From assembly GCA_947642745.1 (NCBI GenBank), contig CANRTU010000010.1:1-64000 (forward strand): 64,000 bases of DNA, written 5' to 3'. The position numbers and the translations under genes were made by a program. Each line of letters opens with the position of its first letter. The first letter of the stretch is position 1. The notes beneath the pieces are model-generated. The model saw only the letters and a list, made by a program, of their open reading frames with translations, was not told the origin of the DNA and ran no database searches. Of this stretch, positions 35,922-44,770 are shown one piece after another. Source of the DNA: an uncultured Eubacterium sp. GTDB lineage: Bacteria > Bacillota > Clostridia > Lachnospirales > Lachnospiraceae.

Positions 35922-37052
35922 ATGAGAATACATAAAACTGACATACTGATCAGTGTCTGTATTCCTGCGTACAACCGCGGAAAACAGCTGATGGAACTTG
36001 TGGAATCTGTTCTGGAAATGAACAGGAAGGATATAGATGTGGTGGTTACGGACAATTGTTCCACGGACGGAACCAGGGAGGCGCTGGCCGGAATAAAAAA
36101 TCCTGCGCTGAAAGTATTTACAAATGAAAAACAGCTGCCGGCCCTTAGTAATATGATTCAGTCCATATTCAACGGCGACGGAAAGTATATTTTTTACTGT
36201 AACGACAGGGATCTGATTGTAACAGAGGCGTTTTACAGGCTTGTTGCATTTCTGGAACACAAAGAGCTTTCGTTTGTGTATACGACGAAAAGAAAGCAGC
36301 CGCAGGATCTGTTTGGGAAATTCATTCAGAAGAAACAGTCGGTAAACAGCGGACATGCCGGAATTTTCAAAAAAGGATATGAATCCCTGATGCGTCAGGA
36401 TCATACCCATCATCCTACAGGAATGGTATTTCATGGAGAACTGATCAGAAAATATCTGCATAAAGAAACCTACTTCCAGTATCTGGACCAGCAGTTTGAA
36501 TATTCTTTCCTCATGCGGGATCTGCTGAAATATGCGGATTCTGCCATACTTGATTATGGATGCTGGGATGAGCGGCCTGCTTCTTTTCTGATGAAAAGTA
36601 AAAGTAAGACTGTGGAACGGGGGATTTTATATTTTTATCCGCAGACACCGTCTCTTGTGGTAAAAGCAACACTGAAGCAGACGCTTGTTACCAATGATTA
36701 CGGGATGTCAGAGGCAGAAAGCGTCCGTGTGGGAATGTATATTCTGCGCTATTTTTACGGCATGCTGATCCAGTATAAATATTGTATGGCCGACATCCGG
36801 GAAACGGCGCATTACGGGATAGACAGAAAATTTATCAGCACGGCGGAAATGCTGCGGATTTTTCAGAACTATTTTTACATAACATCAGGCTATCTGAAGG
36901 AGCATCATTATTCCAGAGAGCTGGTGATGGCATGGGAGCGTGAGTATGGCAGACTTTATCGGGAAATGATCTGGCGGAGTATGAAAGCTGACATAGGAAT
37001 AACGAGACGTGCGGGAATCAGAAAAAAGGAAATCAGAAAAAGCAGATTATAA
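35922..37052 (+). CDS. Glycosyltransferase family 2
   Basis: The 376-aa protein has a GT2 N-terminal domain: ISVCIPAYNRGKQLMELVESVL, VVTDNCSTDGT, and FYCNDRDLI at the position of the metal-binding acidic motif (NDRD instead of DxD). The C-terminal 150 residues are helical and unassigned. It adds a sugar to the repeat unit. A GGAAGATAAAACAT start region gives the ribosome site. The following 80 bases consist of A-rich AAAAAGCAGATC repeats. Confidence 0.85.
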   Translation: MRIHKTDILISVCIPAYNRGKQLMELVESVLEMNRKDIDVVVTDNCSTDGTREALAGIKNPALKVFTNEKQLPALSNMIQSIFNGDGKYIFYCNDRDLIVTEAFYRLVAFLEHKELSFVYTTKRKQPQDLFGKFIQKKQSVNSGHAGIFKKGYESLMRQDHTHHPTGMVFHGELIRKYLHKETYFQYLDQQFEYSFLMRDLLKYADSAILDYGCWDERPASFLMKSKSKTVERGILYFYPQTPSLVVKATLKQTLVTNDYGMSEAESVRVGMYILRYFYGMLIQYKYCMADIRETAHYGIDRKFISTAEMLRIFQNYFYITSGYLKEHHYSRELVMAWEREYGRLYREMIWRSMKADIGITRRAGIRKKEIRKSRL

Positions 37053-37132
37053 AAAAGCAGATCAGAAAAAGCAGATCATAAAAAAGAAAACATAATTAAG
37101 AACATCATAAAATCAGAAAAAGGAGGCGGCAA

Positions 37133-37954
37133 ATGGGGGATAACAGGCGGGGGCTGGTTGTGGTGGCATCCGGCAATGCCACCAGATTTGGAGGATGTGC
37201 GAAAGCTTTTTGTTTCATTGGCAAAGAAATGAATATCGGGCGGACAATCCGCTTTCTTTCCCGCTTTACAGACAGTGTATATGTGATTGTAAAGCAGACG
37301 GATTATCTAAAATACAAAGACCAGACAGAGTATTGTGAACTGGTGCCTATTGAAACCGGACAGGGAGACGCCCATTCATTATTGAAAGGATTGCGAAAGC
37401 TGAAAGCAGACGGCATTCTGCCACAGGAGATTCTGGTATGCTGGGGTGATGCGGTATTTTTATCTGACAGGCCTGTCAGGGATCTGCTGCGGACAGCGGC
37501 CCTTACAGAAGAAACAAGCGCCGGTGTAAGCGTATGCGCTCTGGATGCGTCTCCCTATGCCTGGTTTGGTCTGGATGGAAAATATATCAGTAAATCTTAC
37601 TTTGCCAGCCGGGACGGAAATATAGCGCAGGGAATCCATGACCAGTCGCTGTTTTATTTTAAAACCCATGTACTGATGGAACTGCTGGAAGCCTTCTGGT
37701 GTGAACTGCGTTTCAATGAAAAAGACCGGGATCAGCCATATGGCGAAATGAAGCTGTTAAAAGCCTTTGAATATTTTTACCAGAAAGGAAAACCGGTGGA
37801 ATATACGCTTACGAAGCCGGGAGGCGTAATGTCGTTTAATACAGAAGAGGAACTATTACAAATAGAAGAATTGATACAAATACAGGAAAAGCTGCGGTAT
37901 CATGCGGATCAGAAAGAGAACGTACAGGCAAAGAGGAGGTATCCGGTTGTATAA
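37133..37954 (+). CDS. MobA/GlmU-N-like nucleotidyltransferase
   Basis: The 273-aa protein has a GT-A nucleotidyltransferase start, LVVVASGNATRFGGCAKAF (residues about 8-26), a variant of the G-x-G-T-R-F-x-K nucleotide-binding loop, and ILVCWGDAVFLSD with the metal-binding Asp near 102-114. It would attach a nucleotide to a phosphorylated small molecule or sugar. The Mob-type fold is shared by CofC, which activates phospholactate or phosphoenolpyruvate for CofD in F420 synthesis. That comparison matters because the next gene, overlapping by eight bases, encodes a CofD-like protein. AAAAGGAGGCGG is the ribosome site. The substrate is not known. Confidence 0.8.
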   Translation: MGDNRRGLVVVASGNATRFGGCAKAFCFIGKEMNIGRTIRFLSRFTDSVYVIVKQTDYLKYKDQTEYCELVPIETGQGDAHSLLKGLRKLKADGILPQEILVCWGDAVFLSDRPVRDLLRTAALTEETSAGVSVCALDASPYAWFGLDGKYISKSYFASRDGNIAQGIHDQSLFYFKTHVLMELLEAFWCELRFNEKDRDQPYGEMKLLKAFEYFYQKGKPVEYTLTKPGGVMSFNTEEELLQIEELIQIQEKLRYHADQKENVQAKRRYPVV

Positions 37955-39767
37955 AGTTGTCATATTTTGCGGTGGGAGCGGCAGTATAGCGATTCAGCAG
38001 GGATTCGCGCAGCTGTTTGGCGCAGATGCGGTCCGGCTGTATTCTGTGGTGAATGCGTTTGATAACGGACTATCTACCGGCGCATGCAGAAAAGTGTTTT
38101 CCGGTCAGATTCCAGGGCCGAGCGATTTAAGAAAAAACCAGTTTACCCAGTATGAGATCAGATATGCGAAGCAGCTGGAAAATCAGGAGAGCCTGGAAGC
38201 AAAACGATATTCTTTTATGACATTGCGGTTTTCCGCTGGCAGTTACGAAGCATATTATCAGAAAGCGGAACGGCTGATTGTGGAACAGGACTACCTCACA
38301 AAGAAGGAAAGCGAAAGGCTGCGCCGGCTGCTCAGATATTTTTTCTATGAAGGAGATCAGATAAGGGAAACGGTCCGCCAGATTCAGTTTGAAAATTTCT
38401 CTTTATTTAATATATTTTATGCGTCAGCGGCTGCTTTGAGCGGAGGGTCATTATCAGCTGCCGCTTCGGAAATGGCGGCGCTTATTTCCATACCGGACAA
38501 TGTGCTTCTGATTTCTGACAAATCTTTATTTCTTCATGCCAGAACAAAATCCGGACATATCATTGAAGATGAAGGGGAGATAGTCTGCTGGAATGATCCG
38601 GATGATAAGATTGTCCATGTTTTTCTGACAGATACCGGCCAGAATATTTACCAGCCGGTTACCGGTGAGGGAATTACCGGATATGATGTCAGTGAGGTGA
38701 TCGCAGAGGCGGACCTGATTATCTGCAGCAGCGGCACGCAGTGGTCATCGCTGATCCCTACGTATATGCATTCAGGTTTCCGGGAGGCTGTATCCAGATC
38801 AGGGGCAAAGAAATATCTTGTGATGAATAACCGGGAAGATGACGATATGTATGGAACAGATGCGGAGGAAATCTGCGGACTGGCTGGCAGATACCTGGAT
38901 CTGTCCTCTTTTACAATTGTGATAAACAACCGGGCCTCAGAGGGACTGCGTTCAATTTCTTCTGATTACAGGGTTTTATATGGGGATTTTAGCAGCCCCG
39001 GGGCTTTCAGACACGATCCGCTTCCACTTGTAACGGCGATTATGGAAGACTATTTCGGAAGAGAATTATTTCATAAAAAACAATACATGTTTGACCTGGA
39101 TGGTACGTTATGGGACGCTTCACTGAAAGAAGCGGGGGAACGGACCGGAGTGGAAAATCTGAATCTGTTTCCAGGGCGGATTGTATCGGGAAACAGCAGG
39201 GAGCATCTGGGCCACATTCTAAACCGCTACTGCAGGCAGAACCGTAATATTGCCGTATATTGTGACTATGGAAATACACAGTTTCAGACGGACCCGTGGA
39301 AACAGATCCGCTGTCTGACTGACAGGTATGATCTTGAAGCGTCTGTTTCCGGGCTGCTTGAGAGTCAGCCGGAATACAGGGGAAAGTGCAAATTGCGTGG
39401 AGGCGTGGTACTTACAATAAGGCCCCTGACGGACAGAGAGAAACATTTGAAAAATATCCGGGTGTTACTGCGCGGATATCATGGAAAGTATACTGGTAAA
39501 ATTGCCGGAAAAACGTCCATTGATGTGACACACGCACAGTTTTCAAAAGCAGGGATGGTAAGTATTATCATGGAAAGGGAGCGGATTTTGCCGGAGGATC
39601 TTTTGTATGTGGGGAATGAGCTTCAGGAAGGTAATGAGAAAGAAATTACCGGACTGGGCATACAGACGCTGCAGGTACGTGACATATATGAATGCAATGT
39701 GTTTTTAAAGCTGCTGCGCAGGCTGGGACAGGCAGGTATGTCAGTGAAAGAAATGGGGGAAGGGTAG
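37947..39767 (+). CDS. CofD/YvcK-like domain fused to a HAD-IIB phosphatase domain
   Basis: The 606-aa protein has an N-terminal CofD/YvcK-type domain (about 1-365): VIFCGGSGS, VVNAFDNGLSTGACRKVF and IPGPSDLRKN are hallmark segments, and NNRASEGL lies near its end. A HAD domain follows (about 368-590): YMFDLDGTLWDAS is motif I, and DLLYVGNELQEGNEKEI is motif IV in the style of phosphomannomutase-like HAD-IIB proteins. CofD joins a phosphoacyl group from a nucleotide to an acceptor. YvcK members are regulatory. The TTG start at 37947 is set by GAGGAGG (37933-37939). It may transfer, and process, a phospho-linked substituent for the glycan. Confidence 0.78.
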   Translation: MYKVVIFCGGSGSIAIQQGFAQLFGADAVRLYSVVNAFDNGLSTGACRKVFSGQIPGPSDLRKNQFTQYEIRYAKQLENQESLEAKRYSFMTLRFSAGSYEAYYQKAERLIVEQDYLTKKESERLRRLLRYFFYEGDQIRETVRQIQFENFSLFNIFYASAAALSGGSLSAAASEMAALISIPDNVLLISDKSLFLHARTKSGHIIEDEGEIVCWNDPDDKIVHVFLTDTGQNIYQPVTGEGITGYDVSEVIAEADLIICSSGTQWSSLIPTYMHSGFREAVSRSGAKKYLVMNNREDDDMYGTDAEEICGLAGRYLDLSSFTIVINNRASEGLRSISSDYRVLYGDFSSPGAFRHDPLPLVTAIMEDYFGRELFHKKQYMFDLDGTLWDASLKEAGERTGVENLNLFPGRIVSGNSREHLGHILNRYCRQNRNIAVYCDYGNTQFQTDPWKQIRCLTDRYDLEASVSGLLESQPEYRGKCKLRGGVVLTIRPLTDREKHLKNIRVLLRGYHGKYTGKIAGKTSIDVTHAQFSKAGMVSIIMERERILPEDLLYVGNELQEGNEKEITGLGIQTLQVRDIYECNVFLKLLRRLGQAGMSVKEMGEG

Positions 39768-39770
39768 GAA

Positions 39771-41648
39771 ATGTGCGGCATTTGTGGATTTATTGGAAAC
39801 AGACCTGTTTCGCCGGAATGCCTGAATAAGATGAATGACAGTATGTTTCACAGAGGGCCGGACGATTCAGGAAGCGCAATGTTTATACCGGAGGCTGGCA
39901 CATATTGCGGCATGGCGCACCGGAGACTGGCTGTGATGGATCTTTCAGAGAAGGGGCGCCAGCCGGCATTTTCGCCGGACAAAAAAGTGGCGCTTGTATT
40001 TAATGGTGAGATTTATAATTTCCGGCAGCTGCGCAGGGAACTGGCGCCATACCCGTTTCAGTCAGATTGTGATACAGAAGTAGTCATGGCCGCCTGGCTG
40101 GCCTGGGGCCCTGAATGTGTCAGACGGTTTAACGGCATGTTTGCCCTGGCGGTATATGACAGCCGCTCCAAAGAGCTGATACTGGCCAGGGACCGTATCG
40201 GTAAAAAGCCGCTTTACTACTGGTATGACAAAAAGGACGGTAATACGACGTTTGTATTTGCGTCTGAGTTAAAACCAGTTATGATGTATCCCGGGTTTCC
40301 AAAAGAAATCCGGCGGGATATTGCCGGCAGCTTTCTGCTAAGGGGATATATCAATGCGCCGGATACGGTATTCAAAGATGTATACAAACTGGAACCGGGA
40401 GGAATCTTAAGGTTCCGGGCAGGCATACTGGAAAAAACAAAATACTGGGATATTGCCGCAGTATACCACAGGCAGAGAAAACATGAAGTACAGAATTACC
40501 AGAAGGCAAAAGAAGAACTGAAAGCCAGGATTGTGGCGGCGGTAAAAAAACGGATGCTGGCGGATGTGCCGCTGGGATGTCTGTTATCTGGCGGATATGA
40601 CAGTTCCCTGGTCTGCGCAATAGCGCAGGAGCATTGCAAAGGAGCGCCTTTGCGTACTTATTCCATTGGATTTGAAGAAGCGGATTATAATGAAGCGGAA
40701 TACGCAAAAGCTGTTGCCGGTTACCTTGGCGCCAGGCATACACAGTTGTATTGTGGCAGGGAAGATATGCGCACGCTGCTGGATGATTTGCCGGCGTATT
40801 TTGACGAACCTCTGGCTGATCCTTCTGTCATACCGTCCATGCTTGTTGCCAGACTGGCGTCCCGGGATGTGACGGCAGTACTGTCCGGCGACGGGGGAGA
40901 TGAGTTTTTCTGCGGGTATCATCATTATCAGGCAGTCAGACTGGCAAAGTTTCTGGATGGTATGGGCGGAATTTTGCATGGCATTGGAAAGATCAGGGAT
41001 CTGGAAGCCCGTTATCCACACCGTGTCCGGATGATATCCATGAACCGGAATCCGTGCGCAAAAGTACAGCTTACAGGCGGATTATACAAAGATGTGATTT
41101 CCCAAATGGTCTGTCTGGATAAACCGGACCATATTTACGATTTTGATGAAAAAAGATACAGTGAAAATAACTGGCAGATACGCAGGATGCTTCTGGATAT
41201 GGATACCTATCTGCCCGGTATGGTACTTGCCAAAACAGACCGGGCTACCATGAAATATTCCCTGGAATGCAGATGTCCGCTGCTGGATGTGCGTGTAATG
41301 GAATACGCCATGCGCTTAAAGCATGAATTCCGGTGGAAGAAAGGATCTGGCAAACGGATCTTAAAAGATATTACCCATGATTTTATTCCGCGGACATTAC
41401 TGGACCGGCCTAAGAGAGGATTTTCCATACCGCTGGAGTCATGGATGCGGACGGTTGCGTCCGATGCGCTCATATCTTATGCACAGACTGATTATCTGAA
41501 AAAACAGGGACTGTTTCATCCGCGGCACACAAACCGGATAGTGGAACGGTTTTTAAAAAACGACGGTTTACACAGTGAAAAAACGGATGCGCAGATCTGC
41601 TGGAATTTTTTTATTTACCAGCAGTGGTATGATTATTATATGCGGTAA
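39771..41648 (+). CDS. Asparagine synthase-type glutamine-dependent amidotransferase
   Basis: The 625-aa protein has an N-terminal glutaminase domain with the catalytic Cys2 in MCGICGF, LVFNGEIYNF and a synthetase domain with the PP-loop LSGGYDSSLVCA (about residue 269-280) and SGDGGDEFFCGY. All catalytic landmarks are intact. It begins three bases after the CofD-HAD gene with TAGGAA as ribosome site. In polysaccharide loci such AsnB paralogues amidate uronic acids or similar carboxylates, so a carboxylated sugar or substituent is likely the target. Housekeeping asparagine synthesis cannot be excluded, but note that GatCAB in this window serves Asn-tRNA. Confidence 0.9.
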   Translation: MCGICGFIGNRPVSPECLNKMNDSMFHRGPDDSGSAMFIPEAGTYCGMAHRRLAVMDLSEKGRQPAFSPDKKVALVFNGEIYNFRQLRRELAPYPFQSDCDTEVVMAAWLAWGPECVRRFNGMFALAVYDSRSKELILARDRIGKKPLYYWYDKKDGNTTFVFASELKPVMMYPGFPKEIRRDIAGSFLLRGYINAPDTVFKDVYKLEPGGILRFRAGILEKTKYWDIAAVYHRQRKHEVQNYQKAKEELKARIVAAVKKRMLADVPLGCLLSGGYDSSLVCAIAQEHCKGAPLRTYSIGFEEADYNEAEYAKAVAGYLGARHTQLYCGREDMRTLLDDLPAYFDEPLADPSVIPSMLVARLASRDVTAVLSGDGGDEFFCGYHHYQAVRLAKFLDGMGGILHGIGKIRDLEARYPHRVRMISMNRNPCAKVQLTGGLYKDVISQMVCLDKPDHIYDFDEKRYSENNWQIRRMLLDMDTYLPGMVLAKTDRATMKYSLECRCPLLDVRVMEYAMRLKHEFRWKKGSGKRILKDITHDFIPRTLLDRPKRGFSIPLESWMRTVASDALISYAQTDYLKKQGLFHPRHTNRIVERFLKNDGLHSEKTDAQICWNFFIYQQWYDYYMR

Positions 41649-41673
41649 AACAAGCCGGAGAGGACGGACGATT

Positions 41674-42543
41674 ATGGTAGAAATAGCCTTTTGTTTTTCA
41701 CAGGATATGTGGAAACAGGCAGGCGTATCGGTTACAAGCCTGCTGAGTTCCAGGGGGGATATACGTCATTACAGAATCTATCTGTTTTACTATGGGACTG
41801 TGGAATTACAGAAAAGCCTTTTTCAGAAGATTCTGGACAGATATGATCCGTTATCCTGTCTTGTGATACAGAAAGTAGAAAATATATTTTCCGGGGCACG
41901 TATCACCGGGCATGTAAACGAGGGCACATATCTGAGGCTGCTGCTGCCGGAACTGGTTTCTGCGGAAAAGATTATTTACTGCGATGTGGATACGATTTTT
42001 ACCGGCGATCCGGGCTGGTTATGGGAAATGGATCTGAAAGATAAGCTTGTTTACGGTGTGCCGGATCAGATAAACCTGGGCAGTTACTGGAGCCGGTTAA
42101 AAAAAGAGCAGGGCCTTCGTCAGGAGCGCACAGACCGCAGGGAATATATCAACGCAGGCGTGCTGGTATTAAACCTGTCAGCGCTGCGGGCTTCGGACCA
42201 GATCAGAAAACGGTGGAAACAAATGCCGTTTGAAAATTATTACTATCAGGACCAGGACATTATTAACTTAACCTGCCTGGGCAGAAACGGATTTCTGCCA
42301 TTACAATATAATATGCCGGGAACAGATTATTTCAGGAAAAAGTTAATGCCAGCCGTCTGGCACGGGCTGTATCCGCTTCGGGAATACAGAAAGGCCAGAA
42401 AGAACCCGGTCATTGTACATTTTTTAGGCAGCCGCAAACCCTGGAACAGCAGTCAGCCGGGAAACCGGTATTTCCGCAAATGGAAAGAGTATGAAAGGCA
42501 GTATCTGAAACTGCTGAAAGATGATTATTCTGTCAGAAAATAA
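41674..42543 (+). CDS. Glycosyltransferase family 8
   Basis: The 289-aa GT-A enzyme has GT8 motifs: EGTYLRLLLPELVSAEKIIYCDVDTIF with the DxD metal site, EYINAGVLVLNL, YYQDQDIIN and VHFLGSRKPW near the C-terminus. It would transfer glucose or galactose from the UDP-sugar. The start at 41674 was chosen over the frame beginning at 41575, which overlaps the amidotransferase gene by 74 bases. AGAGGACGGACG precedes it. It is the last gene before the locus terminator. Confidence 0.92.
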   Translation: MVEIAFCFSQDMWKQAGVSVTSLLSSRGDIRHYRIYLFYYGTVELQKSLFQKILDRYDPLSCLVIQKVENIFSGARITGHVNEGTYLRLLLPELVSAEKIIYCDVDTIFTGDPGWLWEMDLKDKLVYGVPDQINLGSYWSRLKKEQGLRQERTDRREYINAGVLVLNLSALRASDQIRKRWKQMPFENYYYQDQDIINLTCLGRNGFLPLQYNMPGTDYFRKKLMPAVWHGLYPLREYRKARKNPVIVHFLGSRKPWNSSQPGNRYFRKWKEYERQYLKLLKDDYSVRK

Positions 42544-42568
42544 AAAATAAAGATTATCAGTGCCATGG

Positions 42569-42601
42569 CCCCGGGGGGATACCCCGGGGTTTGTTGTTTT
42601 A
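42569..42601 (+). terminator. Terminator of the polysaccharide locus
   Basis: CCCCGGGG (42569-42576) and CCCCGGGG (42582-42589) form a G+C-rich hairpin with a short loop, followed by TTTGTTGTTTT. Confidence 0.8.
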
Positions 42602-42703
42602 TCGTAAAAGCGTCCCGCAGACCAGTAACGTTTTCTGTCGTCCAAAATGCCGTTGCGCAGCCGGATCGTTTTCCTTACGCTCTCAGGAAGGATGAGATAC
42701 AGG

Positions 42704-42746
42704 TTGTAAAAAAAGCGGGCAGGTGATATACTAAAGTAGTTTTAGT
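42704..42746 (+). promoter_or_regulatory. Promoter with overlapping palindrome upstream of the 631-aa paralogue
   Basis: TTGTAA (42704-42709), a 17-base spacer and TATACT (42727-42732) with an extended TG two bases before. An interrupted palindrome ACTAAA...TTTAGT (42730-42746) overlaps the -10 and start site, a good position for a repressor. Confidence 0.65.
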
Positions 42747-42832
42747 AACGGCTGCCGGATCACAATACAGGGACCGGCCATTGTGGCTGTCCGCAGTTGT
42801 ATTGTATGACAGAGAGTGCGGGGTATGAAAAG

Positions 42833-44692
42833 ATGGATATCAATCAGAATAAGGAAATGAGCCAAAATGTGACAGAAAAAATTACCGGACGGACTACTGA
42901 TACTACAAATACAGCAGCTGAAAAATGTTGTGATCCGGTTATGACAGATAAAAATTCCCGGGGGACTGGCAGAAAGTCTTTTATCATATGGATGCAGGGG
43001 CTGGGAAAACAGCCTGCGGAGATTATCAGCTGCGTGCTGGCTGTGGAGAAATGCGGGGTATTCGCCAACAGCCGCAGGCTGTTTTCCGGTAATATTTTAA
43101 GCCGGTGCAGTCCCAGACAGGCTGACCAGCTGTATCAGGATCTGACGGGCAATGAAGAATTTGTGGCCTGGAATGCTGTTCAGGGAGACCGGTGTCTGGC
43201 TGCCCTGGAAAAATATGTGGCGTTCTGCCATGCCCGTGATATTCAAAAGCCGGACGATTCCCCGGATGATAGTGAGACGCAGCCGGATCAGGCAGGCTGT
43301 ACGAAACACCCGGGAGAGCCGGTAAAAACCGGAGCAAACCATGCGGTCCGGCTGGAGGAGCCGGAAAAAAGTACCGGAACAGACCGGAAAAAAGCAGATA
43401 CATCCGGATTGCGGGAAAGCGGACAGATACAGACTGTTTTAATTCCGGAAGATGAAAATGCTGGTACAATAAAAGAAAACGGCCGGGAGGAATTATTAAA
43501 AGAAATCCACACAAAGATAGAAGATACGTTCCGGGAAGGCGCTACCTGTATTTATCTGGAACAGCTGATGCGGATGTATGGAAAACGACTGGCGGATATC
43601 ATGCAGATCCGCTGTCCGGGCGCCCTGAAAGAAAAGCTGCCGTCATTTCCAGGCGATGCTGCGGGCAGTCTCTGCTCATACATATACATGCCGCAAAGGA
43701 AGCCTGATCCCGGTCAGGATGTGATCCGCTGCGTGCGTGGGTATGCGGCGCCTGTGTCTTATGAAGAAGTGTGTAAAAAGCTGTGGTATATTCCGGAAAA
43801 TAAGACGAAACATATCCTGGCAGCAACGAAAGAGATCGTATGCGCAGGCACGGGAACTTATTTTTACGCTCCTGACCTGCCGGTACATACCTGGGAACTG
43901 GAAGAAATTACAGTGATGATAAATCAGCGGCTTTCCATAAGAGGCAGTATCACGGAAGCAGAACTAAAGGAACTGACCGGCAGATATTGTCCGGCTGTGT
44001 CTGGTAAAATAAACAGGTTTACACGAAGGGGGCTGTACAATGTGCTTGCGTATCTGCTGGGAGACGAGTTTTCTTTTCAGGGCAGAATGATAACGAAGCT
44101 TCGAAAAGACGACAGGGCAGAAGCATATGCCCGCTACTGTCGGGAACATGAGCGGCTTTCACTGGACGATATCAAAGCATTTGCGGCGGAAACAGGCGGC
44201 CGTATCTGCTGGGAAACTGTTCACAGTGAAATGGTCCGCGTTTCCGGGACGGAGTTTTTACGAAATGACCAGATCACATTTGACTGTGCGGCCATTGACG
44301 CCGTGCTGGAGGAAATATGTCCCGGACAATATATGCCGCTTGCGGATGCCGGTGTGTATGCCCATTTGCCAGTTATGGAAATAAAATGGAATGATTATCT
44401 GCTGGAAAGTTATGTGCGCCGGTTTAGTCAGGTCTTTCATCTGATGAGGCCGGATTCTGACATGGAGGACTGTTGCGGGGTCATTGTGCGCAGGGAGTCG
44501 TCTTTTGCGGATTATAATGCGTTAGTTGTGGACTTTCTTGCCCGTTCGGATGCGTGGAGCGGGACAAATGAAGCGGAACAGCTGCTTACAGGGCATGGAT
44601 TTATCAAAAAGAATCCGGGCGCCGGCCTGACGCAGACGATCCGGACCGCCCGTATACGCCGGATCGTTATGGGGAGCGCAAAGGAAGCATAA
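42833..44692 (+). CDS. Large protein of unknown function, paralogue of 23072-25330
   Basis: The 619-aa protein (start uncertain: 42806 is also in frame) matches the 752-aa protein from its second block on. Shared segments include WMQ...IISCVLAVEKCG and LYQDL.GNE near the N-terminus, a diverged low-complexity linker, EIHTKIEDTFREGATCIYL, the helical mid-region and the C-terminal LRNDQ...FLLESYV.RFS..VDFLARSDAW. It lacks the first domain of about 115 residues. No membrane helix or catalytic motif was recognised. It has its own promoter with a palindromic site. The two copies flank the glycan locus, so duplication of an accessory gene is likely. Confidence 0.72.
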   Translation: MDINQNKEMSQNVTEKITGRTTDTTNTAAEKCCDPVMTDKNSRGTGRKSFIIWMQGLGKQPAEIISCVLAVEKCGVFANSRRLFSGNILSRCSPRQADQLYQDLTGNEEFVAWNAVQGDRCLAALEKYVAFCHARDIQKPDDSPDDSETQPDQAGCTKHPGEPVKTGANHAVRLEEPEKSTGTDRKKADTSGLRESGQIQTVLIPEDENAGTIKENGREELLKEIHTKIEDTFREGATCIYLEQLMRMYGKRLADIMQIRCPGALKEKLPSFPGDAAGSLCSYIYMPQRKPDPGQDVIRCVRGYAAPVSYEEVCKKLWYIPENKTKHILAATKEIVCAGTGTYFYAPDLPVHTWELEEITVMINQRLSIRGSITEAELKELTGRYCPAVSGKINRFTRRGLYNVLAYLLGDEFSFQGRMITKLRKDDRAEAYARYCREHERLSLDDIKAFAAETGGRICWETVHSEMVRVSGTEFLRNDQITFDCAAIDAVLEEICPGQYMPLADAGVYAHLPVMEIKWNDYLLESYVRRFSQVFHLMRPDSDMEDCCGVIVRRESSFADYNALVVDFLARSDAWSGTNEAEQLLTGHGFIKKNPGAGLTQTIRTARIRRIVMGSAKEA

Positions 44693-44707
44693 TTTAAAAA
44701 CAGGAAA

Positions 44708-44736
44708 TTGACTTTCTACCAGAAACCGGGTATAGT
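44708..44736 (+). promoter_or_regulatory. Promoter of the chemoreceptor gene
   Basis: TTGACT (44708-44713), a 17-base spacer and TATAGT (44731-44736). The start codon follows 35 bases later. Confidence 0.8.
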
Positions 44737-44770
44737 GGAAGATAACAAATATTATCATGAGGGAGGTCTT

